Positions 1 to 5,725 of a stretch of 6,275 nt of DNA are shown in pieces. The notes beneath the pieces are model-generated. The model was not told the DNA's origin. It searched no databases and was given only the letters and a program-made list of their open reading frames with translations. The translations under genes were made by a program, and so were the position numbers. Origin of the DNA: Erysipelotrichaceae bacterium (lineage in GTDB: Bacteria; Bacillota_I; Bacilli_A; Erysipelotrichales; Coprobacillaceae); the NCBI GenBank assembly GCA_021200395.1, contig JAJQGQ010000281.1:1-6275 (forward strand), written 5' to 3'. Numbering within the stretch: position 1 is the stretch's first letter; the number at the start of each line of letters is the position of its first letter.

Positions 1-4
1 CAAT

Positions 5-61
5 TCATCCCGCTACTAAAGTAGCAGGCTTTCTTGGCACTTCTTTAAGTAAATACCACTT
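5..61 (-). mobile_element. Possible right-end remnant of an IS200/IS605-type (TnpB) element
   Basis: Seen: read on the minus strand, an 8-bp stem (CCTGCTAC / GTAGCGGG, one G.U pair) closes a TTTA tetraloop and is followed by ATGAATTG at the window edge. A short frame through the stem reads KWYLLKEVPRKPATLVAG and stops at TGA (5-7); it is closed upstream by TAA at 62-64. From memory of the family, many TnpB genes end in a short Pro/Lys-rich tail overlapping a GCC..TTTA..GGC-like hairpin that forms the 3' scaffold of the omega RNA, with the guide immediately 3' of the element. Inference: this is a decayed or truncated right end, and any guide would lie before base 1, outside the window. No TnpB catalytic region is present. 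The hairpin could instead be an unrelated RNA structure. Confidence 0.33.
9..28 (-). other. Stem-loop, 8-bp stem with UUUA tetraloop
   Basis: The minus-strand RNA forms CCUGCUAC-UUUA-GUAGCGGG. All eight pairs hold if one U.G wobble is allowed. On the plus strand the same position is an A/C mismatch, so the fold is better on the minus-strand transcript. No U-run follows it on that strand, so it is not a convincing terminator for the genes upstream. It is better explained as a structural element of the IS-like right end. Confidence 0.6.
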
Positions 62-180
62 TTATCATTTTTCTTATGTTCTATCAAAAGCCTTTGACAA
101 AGTATGTCTACAACTTACTGTTCCTCAGAAAAAGTTAAATCTTCTAACTCTTTTGATAATAACAAATTGATATTTTTCAT
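49..180 (-). pseudogene. Broken small gene with intact promoter, RBS and start (function not recognised)
   Basis: ATG at 178-180 sits 7 nt after a perfect AGGAGG (188-193). The first 21 codons read MKNINLLLSKELEDLTFSEEQ in two runs of ordinary coding composition, then TAA (115-117). The same frame stays open for 32 more codons and keeps protein-like content (VVDILCQRLLIEHKK, then NDKSGIY, ending near 49) before running into the IS-like end and two TAG codons at 16-18 and 13-15. This suggests the N-terminus of a longer gene hit by a nonsense change and truncated at or near the element. The N-terminal style (an ‘...KNDKSGIY’ stretch) loosely recalls the start of some Fic-family proteins, but no catalytic motif is present, so I do not assign it. 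The alternative is a real 21-residue peptide (115-180) or a leader. It lies 70 nt downstream of the CapA-like gene, with its own promoter. Confidence 0.45.
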
Positions 181-187
181 GCTACAT

Positions 188-193
188 CCTCCT
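188..193 (-). promoter_or_regulatory. Strong Shine-Dalgarno for the 178-180 ATG
   Basis: Minus-strand AAGGAGG lies 7 nt before the ATG. It is the best ribosome binding site in the window apart from that of the Lrp-type gene. It argues that the short frame downstream is, or was, a true translation start. Confidence 0.7.
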
Positions 194-215
194 TCAATCA
201 AAATTTATATAGTTG

Positions 216-224
216 ATTATAACA
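216..224 (-). promoter_or_regulatory. Extended -10 promoter box for the short broken gene
   Basis: Minus-strand TGTTATAAT is a consensus -10 hexamer with the extended TGn element. No good TTGACA-like -35 is seen at 16-18 bp; the hexamer at 17 bp is AATTAT. Extended -10 promoters tolerate a poor -35. The start of transcription would fall near 209, giving a leader of about 30 nt before the ATG. No rho-independent terminator is visible between the CapA-like stop (251) and this box, so upstream transcripts may also read in. Confidence 0.55.
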
Positions 225-250
225 TATATTTCAATTAAATAATTAGTTTT

Positions 251-1411
251 TCACATCTCAATATCAATATCACTATTTATCGTTTCATTAACAATTTTTC
301 GATAATTCGATATTGAAATAGTAATATCTTCATAACCATTTAATCCATGTTGAGATGCCAATGTTTCTGTATAATCTTTCAATCGATAAACACTAAAACC
401 ATATCTCGTATTATCTAAATCAGACACATCAGTTGTATAATAATGAGTCACTAAAGGGGTTAAAACAACATTTTCAATTGAACAATTGCCTTCTTCATCC
501 TTAACCAATTCAAAAGACAACATACCACCTAATTGACTTTCTTCACTCATCATACCACTTAAAAAATTACCTAAACTATAAGCACATAATGTCTGATGCC
601 CATCATTACCATCTAACCAAACAATATCTTGTAATGTATGGGTATGTGTTCCCAAAATAACATCAACATCTAAGGAAGCTAATAACTTAGAATAAATAGT
701 TTGATAACTGTTTAAAGTATCACTATCTTCGGTTCCCCAATGACATGAAACAATCACAAAATCGGCTAATTCTTTAGCTTTCTTAACATCACTTGTTATC
801 AAATCTTCATCAAAGAAATTAATACAATAATTATTAGGAATTGTATGATCATTAACTGTTTGATTATAAGCAAGAAATGCTATTTTTATACCATCACATT
901 CAATAACTCTAATATTGTCTCTATCACTTTGTGATTTATATAATCCTATATAAGTCATATCATCATATTCTTCAAAAACACTAATTGAATGTAATAAACC
1001 ATCCAATCCTTTATCTAAAGCATGATTTGTTGAACCATTGACTATATCAAAACCCATATTACTTAATGTTTCTGCCATTTCATCAGGTGTATCAAACTCA
1101 GGATAACCTGAAGGTGTTCCACCACCTAAAACGGTCTCTTGATTAATAAACGATAAATCAGCTGATCTAATATATGAAGCTATATTTGTATAAAAATCAG
1201 AAAAATCATATCCATCATCACTTTGTGCTTCTTCTAAAAGTAATGTATGCATAATATTATCACCAACAGCATTAAATGATACACGATTTTCATTTGTTTC
1301 TTCCACTGTTTCTTCTTGTGGAGGTATAACCGTTACTTCGGGTTCTTGTTTTTCTGTAGTTGTACATCCAACCATTAATAATAATATTAATATAAGCTTT
1401 AAATACTTCAT
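251..1411 (-). CDS. CapA-family (PGA_cap) metallophosphatase-fold lipoprotein
   Basis: This 386-residue exported lipoprotein has a lipobox LMVGC (Cys16) followed by a Thr/Glu/Pro-rich linker to about residue 43, so the domain is anchored outside the membrane. The CapA calcineurin-like fold spans about 45-330. Metal-site motifs are visible in order: GD at 50-51, NQE at 90-92, NHALD at 129-133, CHWGTE at 223-228, GTHTHTLQ at 254-261 and YSLGNFL at 278-284. These match PGA_cap proteins, named for CapA of the poly-gamma-glutamate capsule. No capB, capC or capD partner is visible, so capsule synthesis is not implied; a surface phosphoesterase or hydrolase role is possible and the substrate is unknown. 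The ATG is 9 nt after the dut stop, with AAGGTGG overlapping that stop, so the two are probably translationally coupled. It is the last gene of the operon, and no clear terminator follows. Confidence 0.93.
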   Translation of the reverse strand: MKYLKLILILLLMVGCTTTEKQEPEVTVIPPQEETVEETNENRVSFNAVGDNIMHTLLLEEAQSDDGYDFSDFYTNIASYIRSADLSFINQETVLGGGTPSGYPEFDTPDEMAETLSNMGFDIVNGSTNHALDKGLDGLLHSISVFEEYDDMTYIGLYKSQSDRDNIRVIECDGIKIAFLAYNQTVNDHTIPNNYCINFFDEDLITSDVKKAKELADFVIVSCHWGTEDSDTLNSYQTIYSKLLASLDVDVILGTHTHTLQDIVWLDGNDGHQTLCAYSLGNFLSGMMSEESQLGGMLSFELVKDEEGNCSIENVVLTPLVTHYYTTDVSDLDNTRYGFSVYRLKDYTETLASQHGLNGYEDITISISNYRKIVNETINSDIDIEM

Positions 1412-1420
1412 GTTACCACC

Positions 1421-1924
1421 TTATTTAGTTGTACTGCCAAAGCCACCATTTCTTATTTCATTTGTATCATCATCTTCTACAATACCATATTGCATAAATA
1501 AGCCTTGTGCAATACCTTCTCCTTTTTTAACATTAACTGTTTTATTTTCATTTGTATCATTGGTCATTTTAATAAAAACATGTCCTTCATTATCAGAATA
1601 ATAATAATCACTATCAATAATACCTACAGTATTATTAAGTTGTAAACGATATTTAAATCCTAAACCACTTCTTGGATAAATCATTAATACCCATCTTTCA
1701 TTCATTTCACAACGAATACCTGTTGGTATTTTAATGGTTTCATTAGGTTTTAATGTAATATCTATAGGTGTATAAAAATCATAGCCCGCAGAGCCCTTGG
1801 TTGCTCTTTTAGGAAGTTTAATATCATCATAGATATTTTTTATTTCATCTTTTGTGAAATTGAAATCTGTCATTCCTTCTTGGAATTGTTTTAAAGATAC
1901 TTTATAAAATTTTGCTGTATTCAT
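1421..1924 (-). CDS. dut: dUTP diphosphatase (trimeric dUTPase family)
   Basis: The predicted cytosolic enzyme hydrolyses dUTP to dUMP and pyrophosphate, which keeps uracil out of DNA and feeds dTMP synthesis. All five motifs of the homotrimeric family are present in 167 residues: GSAGYDF (44-50), PRSGLG (84-89), VGIIDSDYY (100-108) with the expected catalytic-site Asp104, GEGIAQGLF (135-143), and GGFGST (160-165) with Arg158 just before it. It differs from the textbook enzyme in a roughly 35-residue N-terminal extension before motif 1 and in motif 3, where DY is followed by YYSDNEGHV rather than the usual RGE. I believe similar forms occur in other Firmicutes. Preference for dUTP over dCTP is assumed from the motifs. 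The ATG lies only 2 nt after the carboxypeptidase stop, with GGAGAG at 1930-1935, so it is an internal operon gene surrounded by envelope genes. Confidence 0.9.
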   Translation of the reverse strand: MNTAKFYKVSLKQFQEGMTDFNFTKDEIKNIYDDIKLPKRATKGSAGYDFYTPIDITLKPNETIKIPTGIRCEMNERWVLMIYPRSGLGFKYRLQLNNTVGIIDSDYYYSDNEGHVFIKMTNDTNENKTVNVKKGEGIAQGLFMQYGIVEDDDTNEIRNGGFGSTTK

Positions 1925-1926
1925 AT

Positions 1927-2847
1927 TTACTCTCCATAATATTCTTCTAATGTTAAATTGTTTTCATATAAGTAAGTTGCTAGTTCAACTCCAACATATC
2001 TCATATGCCAAGGTTCATAATTATAATTTGTGATATCAGTTTTATCTTGAGGATATCTTAATATAAAACCATACTTATAAGCATCACTGGCAATAAATTT
2101 TCCTATATCACTATCAGCCACTGATTCACTTAAACGATTACCTGTTGTCTTATAAGAAACATCCATTGCTAATCCTAACTCATGTTCACTTCTACCTGGA
2201 TAAGCACTGTATTGAGAAGCATAGGTAATATCATAAACATTCTTTTGATTATTCCAATAAGTTTCTTGTGTCTCATATGTACGAAATCCCGAAATAGAGT
2301 AAAGTTCAATACCTTGTGAAACAGCAGCGTTATAAAACGCTTCATAAGCTTCTGCAGCTTCTTTTCTTAAATAAATGTATTGATTATCACAAACAGATAC
2401 CAAATCATCTGGTTCCCAATCTTCATTAATATAATGTAGTTTATTAACAAGTACTGTAATATCAGTAGGATCTACTACTTCCTCTCCAACACATGTTTCA
2501 GGATTAAAATAAGTATCATTAAGATATTCTACAACATCTACTATTAATTGTTGGGTTGTTGTATTACCTGCGTTATCACTTAAAGTGTATGTAATGATTT
2601 GATTGCTTATTTCACTAGTATCTATTTCATTGTAAGTAACCTCATCTATCATATTATCACCATCTTCATTATCTGAAGCTGATAATATATATGATGTATA
2701 ATCAATGGTTGCATCTATATCAACATGTATTCTTTGTTTTGTTAGTTCTAATGTAGGTGGTTGTGTATCTATTTCTTCTTGTTCTTCAACTTGAGAACAT
2801 CCAAATAATAAGAAACAGCTTAATAACACCAATAATATCTTTTTCAT
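1927..2847 (-). CDS. VanY/LdcB-type zinc D,D- or L,D-carboxypeptidase lipoprotein
   Basis: This 306-residue surface lipoprotein is predicted to trim peptidoglycan stem peptides. Lipobox LLFGC places the lipid-bearing Cys at 17. Residues about 28-107 look like a bacterial Ig-like/DUF5011-type domain (ITYTLSDNAGNTT at 85-97). The catalytic domain, about 130-300, carries the family signatures LVNKLHYI, SGFRTYETQ (186-194), SEHELGLAMD (220-229) and EPWHMRYVG (278-286). Expected zinc ligands are His222, Asp229 and His281, with Glu278 as the catalytic base; all are present. D,D versus L,D specificity cannot be settled from sequence. The start at 2845-2847 is chosen over a longer in-frame ATG at 3012 because AGGGAGGT lies just upstream, the signal peptide starts there, and the extra 55 residues only antisense-frame the repeat-rich end of the previous gene. 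It starts 19 nt after the DUF2207-like stop. Confidence 0.92.
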   Translation of the reverse strand: MKKILLVLLSCFLLFGCSQVEEQEEIDTQPPTLELTKQRIHVDIDATIDYTSYILSASDNEDGDNMIDEVTYNEIDTSEISNQIITYTLSDNAGNTTTQQLIVDVVEYLNDTYFNPETCVGEEVVDPTDITVLVNKLHYINEDWEPDDLVSVCDNQYIYLRKEAAEAYEAFYNAAVSQGIELYSISGFRTYETQETYWNNQKNVYDITYASQYSAYPGRSEHELGLAMDVSYKTTGNRLSESVADSDIGKFIASDAYKYGFILRYPQDKTDITNYNYEPWHMRYVGVELATYLYENNLTLEEYYGE

Positions 2848-2852
2848 TGAGC

Positions 2853-2860
2853 ACCTCCCT
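2853..2860 (-). promoter_or_regulatory. Shine-Dalgarno that fixes the carboxypeptidase start
   Basis: Minus-strand AGGGAGGT lies 5 nt before ATG 2845-2847. It lies between the stop of the upstream gene (2867) and the lipoprotein signal sequence. It rules out the longer frame beginning at 3012, which has no comparable site. Confidence 0.8.
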
Positions 2861-2866
2861 TTATTT

Positions 2867-4441
2867 TTAACGAGTTCCTCCACCTCCTCCACCAGAGAAA
2901 CTACCTCCTGATAGACTTGATGTAGAATTGATACTATCATGAGCTTCAATACCTTTATGAACAAAACCATGAATATGATAAACATAATAATAACTATCAT
3001 CATAACTATCATCTAAGTGATCATTCAATCCTAAAACACTCCTTAAAATCAAATAATATGAATCATCTATCTTCAATAATTCTTTCTCACTGCATGTTTC
3101 CAAATACTTGTTTAAAGCTAATATTTGTATCATATCTGTTTTAACACTTATATCAAAGACTTCTCTTTTTGTTTTAATATTAAAGAACAAGAATTTACCA
3201 GAGATTTCTTCATATGTTAGTTTACCCATATTTTTGTATTGATTACACATATAATTTTCAACATGGTTATACCAATCTGTAAAGTTATAATAGTGATTCT
3301 CACAATATTTGATAAAAGCTTTTTCTTTAAGTATGGATTGATCTTTAGAAGCTTGTTTGAGATACATAAGTAATTCCTTATCCAATTGATTATTGACTTG
3401 CATTTGAGTTAAATCAATGGATAATTTTTTCTTATCTTTTTGTATTGCCTGATCATTTAAGCATCTAATAATGATTGCTTCTAATAGACCACTATCATCT
3501 TCTATAAGATTTAATTTTTTAGCTAAATAATAGAATTCATAAATATCTTTGATTGATATATCTTTTGATGGAACAATATTTTCATCAGTTAACAATGAAT
3601 GATCACTAAAAACAAAAGTTTCTAATTCCTTTTTCTTAGAAGTATAACCTAAAGCTGTTAACACAATGGCTATAATAGCTGCAATAACTCCACCAATACC
3701 TGCAATAACATAACCTGGAATATCTTCTTCAGAATACATGTTTTCTAAAACATCATCTAAATTTTCATCAACACATACCAAGTTTTCAAAACAATCCTCT
3801 TGAAACTCTAATACTAGCTGCATTCCACCATCTTCATATATTGTATCTTCACTTTGCATAATAAGATTTCCGTTATCAAAAGCATAGTATCCTTCATAAC
3901 CAAAGGTATCCACAAATATACTATCTTCATCTAAATCAAAGTATGATGAAATAGTCACATAAGCTTCATCAACCTCTAAAGACATTTCGGAAAAAAAAGC
4001 AAAATTACAACCTTGATAATCATTATATTGTCTTATGAAATGAGACACATCATATTCAAAAGTATAAACTCTATTGCCATAATCCCCTATACCAAAACAT
4101 ATCTCATAATAATCACCATCATTCACAATCCCGCATTTTTCTTTTTTATCTTCTTTAGAAGCATCAACATCCCACTCACCAATATTAGTATAAACCGTAT
4201 TATTTTCATCAATAACTTTTAAATTAGTTATCTTAGAATCTCCCATATTCTCCATAACCTTATAGACTTCGCTACCTTCATCAACATACATATTCCATGT
4301 TTCACAAATATGAGCATTACCATTTTTATCAATGTAAACAGTTATATTCATAGAATTAATGTTATTATCTTGAGCATTGACTGACATACTTCCAAATATC
4401 GAACATAAAAATATTGATAAAGCCAATATTAATTTTTTCAT
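2867..4441 (-). CDS. DUF2207-like exported membrane protein with glycine-rich C-terminus
   Basis: This 524-residue protein has a signal peptide (MKKLILALSIFLC..., likely cleaved after VNA, residue 23). An extracytoplasmic beta-rich domain covers about 28-220 (ITVYIDKNGNAHICETW, FEYDVSHFIRQYND), resembling the N-terminal domain of DUF2207/YciQ-like proteins. One clear membrane segment follows at about 242-265, then a charged, probably cytoplasmic, helical region. The tail is SGGSFSGGGGGGTR (511-524), the Gly-rich ending typical of the family. Family function is unknown. The usual second pair of membrane helices in the middle of DUF2207 proteins is not evident here. ATG 4439-4441 is chosen because the signal peptide begins there and GGAAGGGA lies 9 nt upstream; the in-frame GTG at 4535-4537 would add 32 non-signal residues across the promoter. 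It is the first gene of the envelope operon. Confidence 0.8.
   Translation of the reverse strand: MKKLILALSIFLCSIFGSMSVNAQDNNINSMNITVYIDKNGNAHICETWNMYVDEGSEVYKVMENMGDSKITNLKVIDENNTVYTNIGEWDVDASKEDKKEKCGIVNDGDYYEICFGIGDYGNRVYTFEYDVSHFIRQYNDYQGCNFAFFSEMSLEVDEAYVTISSYFDLDEDSIFVDTFGYEGYYAFDNGNLIMQSEDTIYEDGGMQLVLEFQEDCFENLVCVDENLDDVLENMYSEEDIPGYVIAGIGGVIAAIIAIVLTALGYTSKKKELETFVFSDHSLLTDENIVPSKDISIKDIYEFYYLAKKLNLIEDDSGLLEAIIIRCLNDQAIQKDKKKLSIDLTQMQVNNQLDKELLMYLKQASKDQSILKEKAFIKYCENHYYNFTDWYNHVENYMCNQYKNMGKLTYEEISGKFLFFNIKTKREVFDISVKTDMIQILALNKYLETCSEKELLKIDDSYYLILRSVLGLNDHLDDSYDDSYYYVYHIHGFVHKGIEAHDSINSTSSLSGGSFSGGGGGGTR
2991..3014 (-). repeat. 12-bp tandem duplication encoding DDSY-DDSY
   Basis: Two adjacent 12-bp units (2991-3002 and 3003-3014) differ at one base and encode Asp-Asp-Ser-Tyr twice, at residues 477-484 of the DUF2207-like protein. 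The next residues are YYVYHIHG. The duplication is in frame and probably harmless. In another frame it creates the false hydrophobic start of an N-terminal extension on the carboxypeptidase. Confidence 0.75.
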
Positions 4442-4480
4442 TTGCCGTTTTCCCTTCCAGATAGTTATATCTTCAATGCC

Positions 4481-4486
4481 ATTATA
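4481..4486 (-). promoter_or_regulatory. Putative -10 box of the envelope operon promoter
   Basis: Minus-strand TATAAT lies 39 nt before the start codon at 4441, between the terminator of the aminotransferase and the DUF2207-like gene. The -35 is poor (ATGAAT at 17 bp spacing, TTGTAT too close). It would give a leader of roughly 33 nt containing GGAAGGGA (4451-4458). A separate promoter is needed here because a terminator-like hairpin lies just upstream. Confidence 0.42.
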
Positions 4487-4545
4487 AACTATATAAATAC
4501 AAAATTCATTAAGAAATCCTAAATTTTGATATTTCACACAATTAA

Positions 4546-4570
4546 AAAGTAAGAGTTAACCTCTTACTTT
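4546..4570 (-). terminator. Rho-independent terminator whose loop holds the aminotransferase stop
   Basis: Minus-strand RNA: AAAGUAAGAG, loop GUUAA, CUCUUACUUU. The 10-bp stem is perfect and runs straight into a short U-run (CUUUUUAAUUGU). The stem is AU-rich, so it is weaker than a textbook terminator. The 5' arm encodes the last sense codons of the aminotransferase (Lys-Val-Arg) and its TAA lies in the loop. The stem is also symmetrical enough to work poorly from the plus strand, but no convergent gene exists there. Confidence 0.65.
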
Positions 4571-5725
4571 ATCAACAAATAATTTAATCTTTTCTGTAGC
4601 CACTTTTAATTCCTCTAAGCTATAAGCATAAGATACACGGATGAATCCTTCACCAGCATCACCAAAGGCCGTACCAGGAACACATGCCACTTTTTGATCT
4701 TCTAGTAGTTTCTCACAGAATTCATCAGATGATAAGCCAGTAGAACGAATACAAGGGAACACATAGAAAGCTCCTTGTGGTTTAAATGTTTTAAGTCCCA
4801 TATCATTAAAAGCTTTCACTACATAATTACGTCTTGCTTTATAAGAATCACGCATCATTTCTACTTCTTTATCACAATGTTTCAATCCTTCTACAGCTCC
4901 ATATTGAGCGGGAGAAGGAGCAGACATAATCACAAATTGATGAATCTTATTCATAGCTTTTGTAAAGGTTTTATTAGCTAAAACATAACCTAAACGCCAA
5001 CCAGTCATCGCAAATGCTTTGGAAAAGCCACTGACAACAATGACTTGATCCTTTATTTCATCAAATTCTGCAATCGAACAAAACTCTTCTTCATAGCTCA
5101 ATTCTGCATATATTTCATCAGATAAAACAATAATACCTGATTCTTTAATAATAGGTACAATCTTTTCATAATCTTCTCTTGTCATAAATCCACCTGTTGG
5201 ATTAGATGGATAATTCAAAAGGATGGCTTTTGTCTTAGGAGTAATAGCGGCTTTTAACAAATCAGGTGTTAATTTAAATTCATCCTCTTCTCTAAGTTGA
5301 ACTGTAACAGGAGTTGCACCTGCTAATTCTACACCAGGAATATAAGCGACATATCCAGGATTTAAAACAATCATTTCATCACCAGGATTTAAGATACTAC
5401 GAAGTGCAATATCAATTCCTTCAGAACCACCAACTGTCACAATACAATTATCAACAGGATCATAAGAAACATTGAATCGACGTTTGAAATATTTACAAAT
5501 TTCTACTCTTAATTCTAATAAACCCTGATTAGCTGTATAAAACGTTTTTCCCTTTTCAATAGAATAAATAGCAGCTTCTCTAATCGCCCAAGGTGTGGTA
5601 AAATCAGGCTCACCAACACCCAGAGAAATAACTCCCTCCATTTGTGATGCTAAGTCAAAAAACTTACGTATACCACTAGGTTTAATCGTCTTAACACGAT
5701 CACTTAACATATCTTCATAGTCCAT
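4556..5725 (-). CDS. Class I/II PLP-dependent aminotransferase (AlaT/YugH-like)
   Basis: This 389-residue cytosolic enzyme belongs to fold-type I, aminotransferase class I/II, and moves an amino group between an amino acid and a 2-oxo acid. Visible active-site features are VISLGVGEPDF (32-42), NPTG (175-178), SDEIY with Asp203 and Tyr206, SGFSKAFAMTGWRLG with the Schiff-base Lys236, and Arg363 (FIRVSYA) for the substrate carboxylate. Length and ends match a complete enzyme. The N-terminal IKPSGIRKFFDLA and the GVGEPDF stretch closely recall B. subtilis YugH, described as the alanine transaminase AlaT; PatA-like or aspartate-type activity is the alternative. It starts immediately after the Lrp-type stop (TAAATG, no gap), with only a weak GGTGGT site at 5736-5741, so translation is probably coupled to the regulator. 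The adjacent Lrp-type gene is its likely regulator. Confidence 0.93.
   Translation of the reverse strand: MDYEDMLSDRVKTIKPSGIRKFFDLASQMEGVISLGVGEPDFTTPWAIREAAIYSIEKGKTFYTANQGLLELRVEICKYFKRRFNVSYDPVDNCIVTVGGSEGIDIALRSILNPGDEMIVLNPGYVAYIPGVELAGATPVTVQLREEDEFKLTPDLLKAAITPKTKAILLNYPSNPTGGFMTREDYEKIVPIIKESGIIVLSDEIYAELSYEEEFCSIAEFDEIKDQVIVVSGFSKAFAMTGWRLGYVLANKTFTKAMNKIHQFVIMSAPSPAQYGAVEGLKHCDKEVEMMRDSYKARRNYVVKAFNDMGLKTFKPQGAFYVFPCIRSTGLSSDEFCEKLLEDQKVACVPGTAFGDAGEGFIRVSYAYSLEELKVATEKIKLFVDKVRG

Noticed and set aside
9..28. Hairpin as a rho-independent terminator of the upstream operon
   Set aside because: On the minus strand no U-run follows the stem. The plus strand has TTTCTT after it but carries a mismatch and has no gene to terminate.
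251..1411. CapA-like gene as evidence for a poly-gamma-glutamate capsule locus
   Set aside because: No capB, capC or capD/PgsE-type partner is present, and this family is widespread outside capsule operons.
1410..1601. Plus-strand open frame of 63 codons
   Set aside because: It lies entirely over dut and the CapA junction, shows low-complexity hydrophobic content and has no RBS. It is a shadow of the real gene.
2848..3012. N-terminal extension of the carboxypeptidase beginning with a Met/Ile/Val-rich stretch
   Set aside because: It overlaps the 3' end of the DUF2207-like gene, and its hydrophobic start comes from the tandem DDSY repeat read in another frame. The start at 2847 has a good RBS and a lipoprotein signal.
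4013..4222. Plus-strand open frame of 69 codons
   Set aside because: It is antisense to the DUF2207-like gene, with an isoleucine/phenylalanine-rich composition typical of reading AT-rich DNA backwards.
4442..4537. Upstream GTG start for the DUF2207-like gene
   Set aside because: It would place 32 non-signal residues before a clear signal peptide, has no RBS, and runs across the TATAAT box.
4775..4981. Plus-strand open frame of 68 codons
   Set aside because: It is antisense to the well-supported aminotransferase and has no RBS or recognisable motif.
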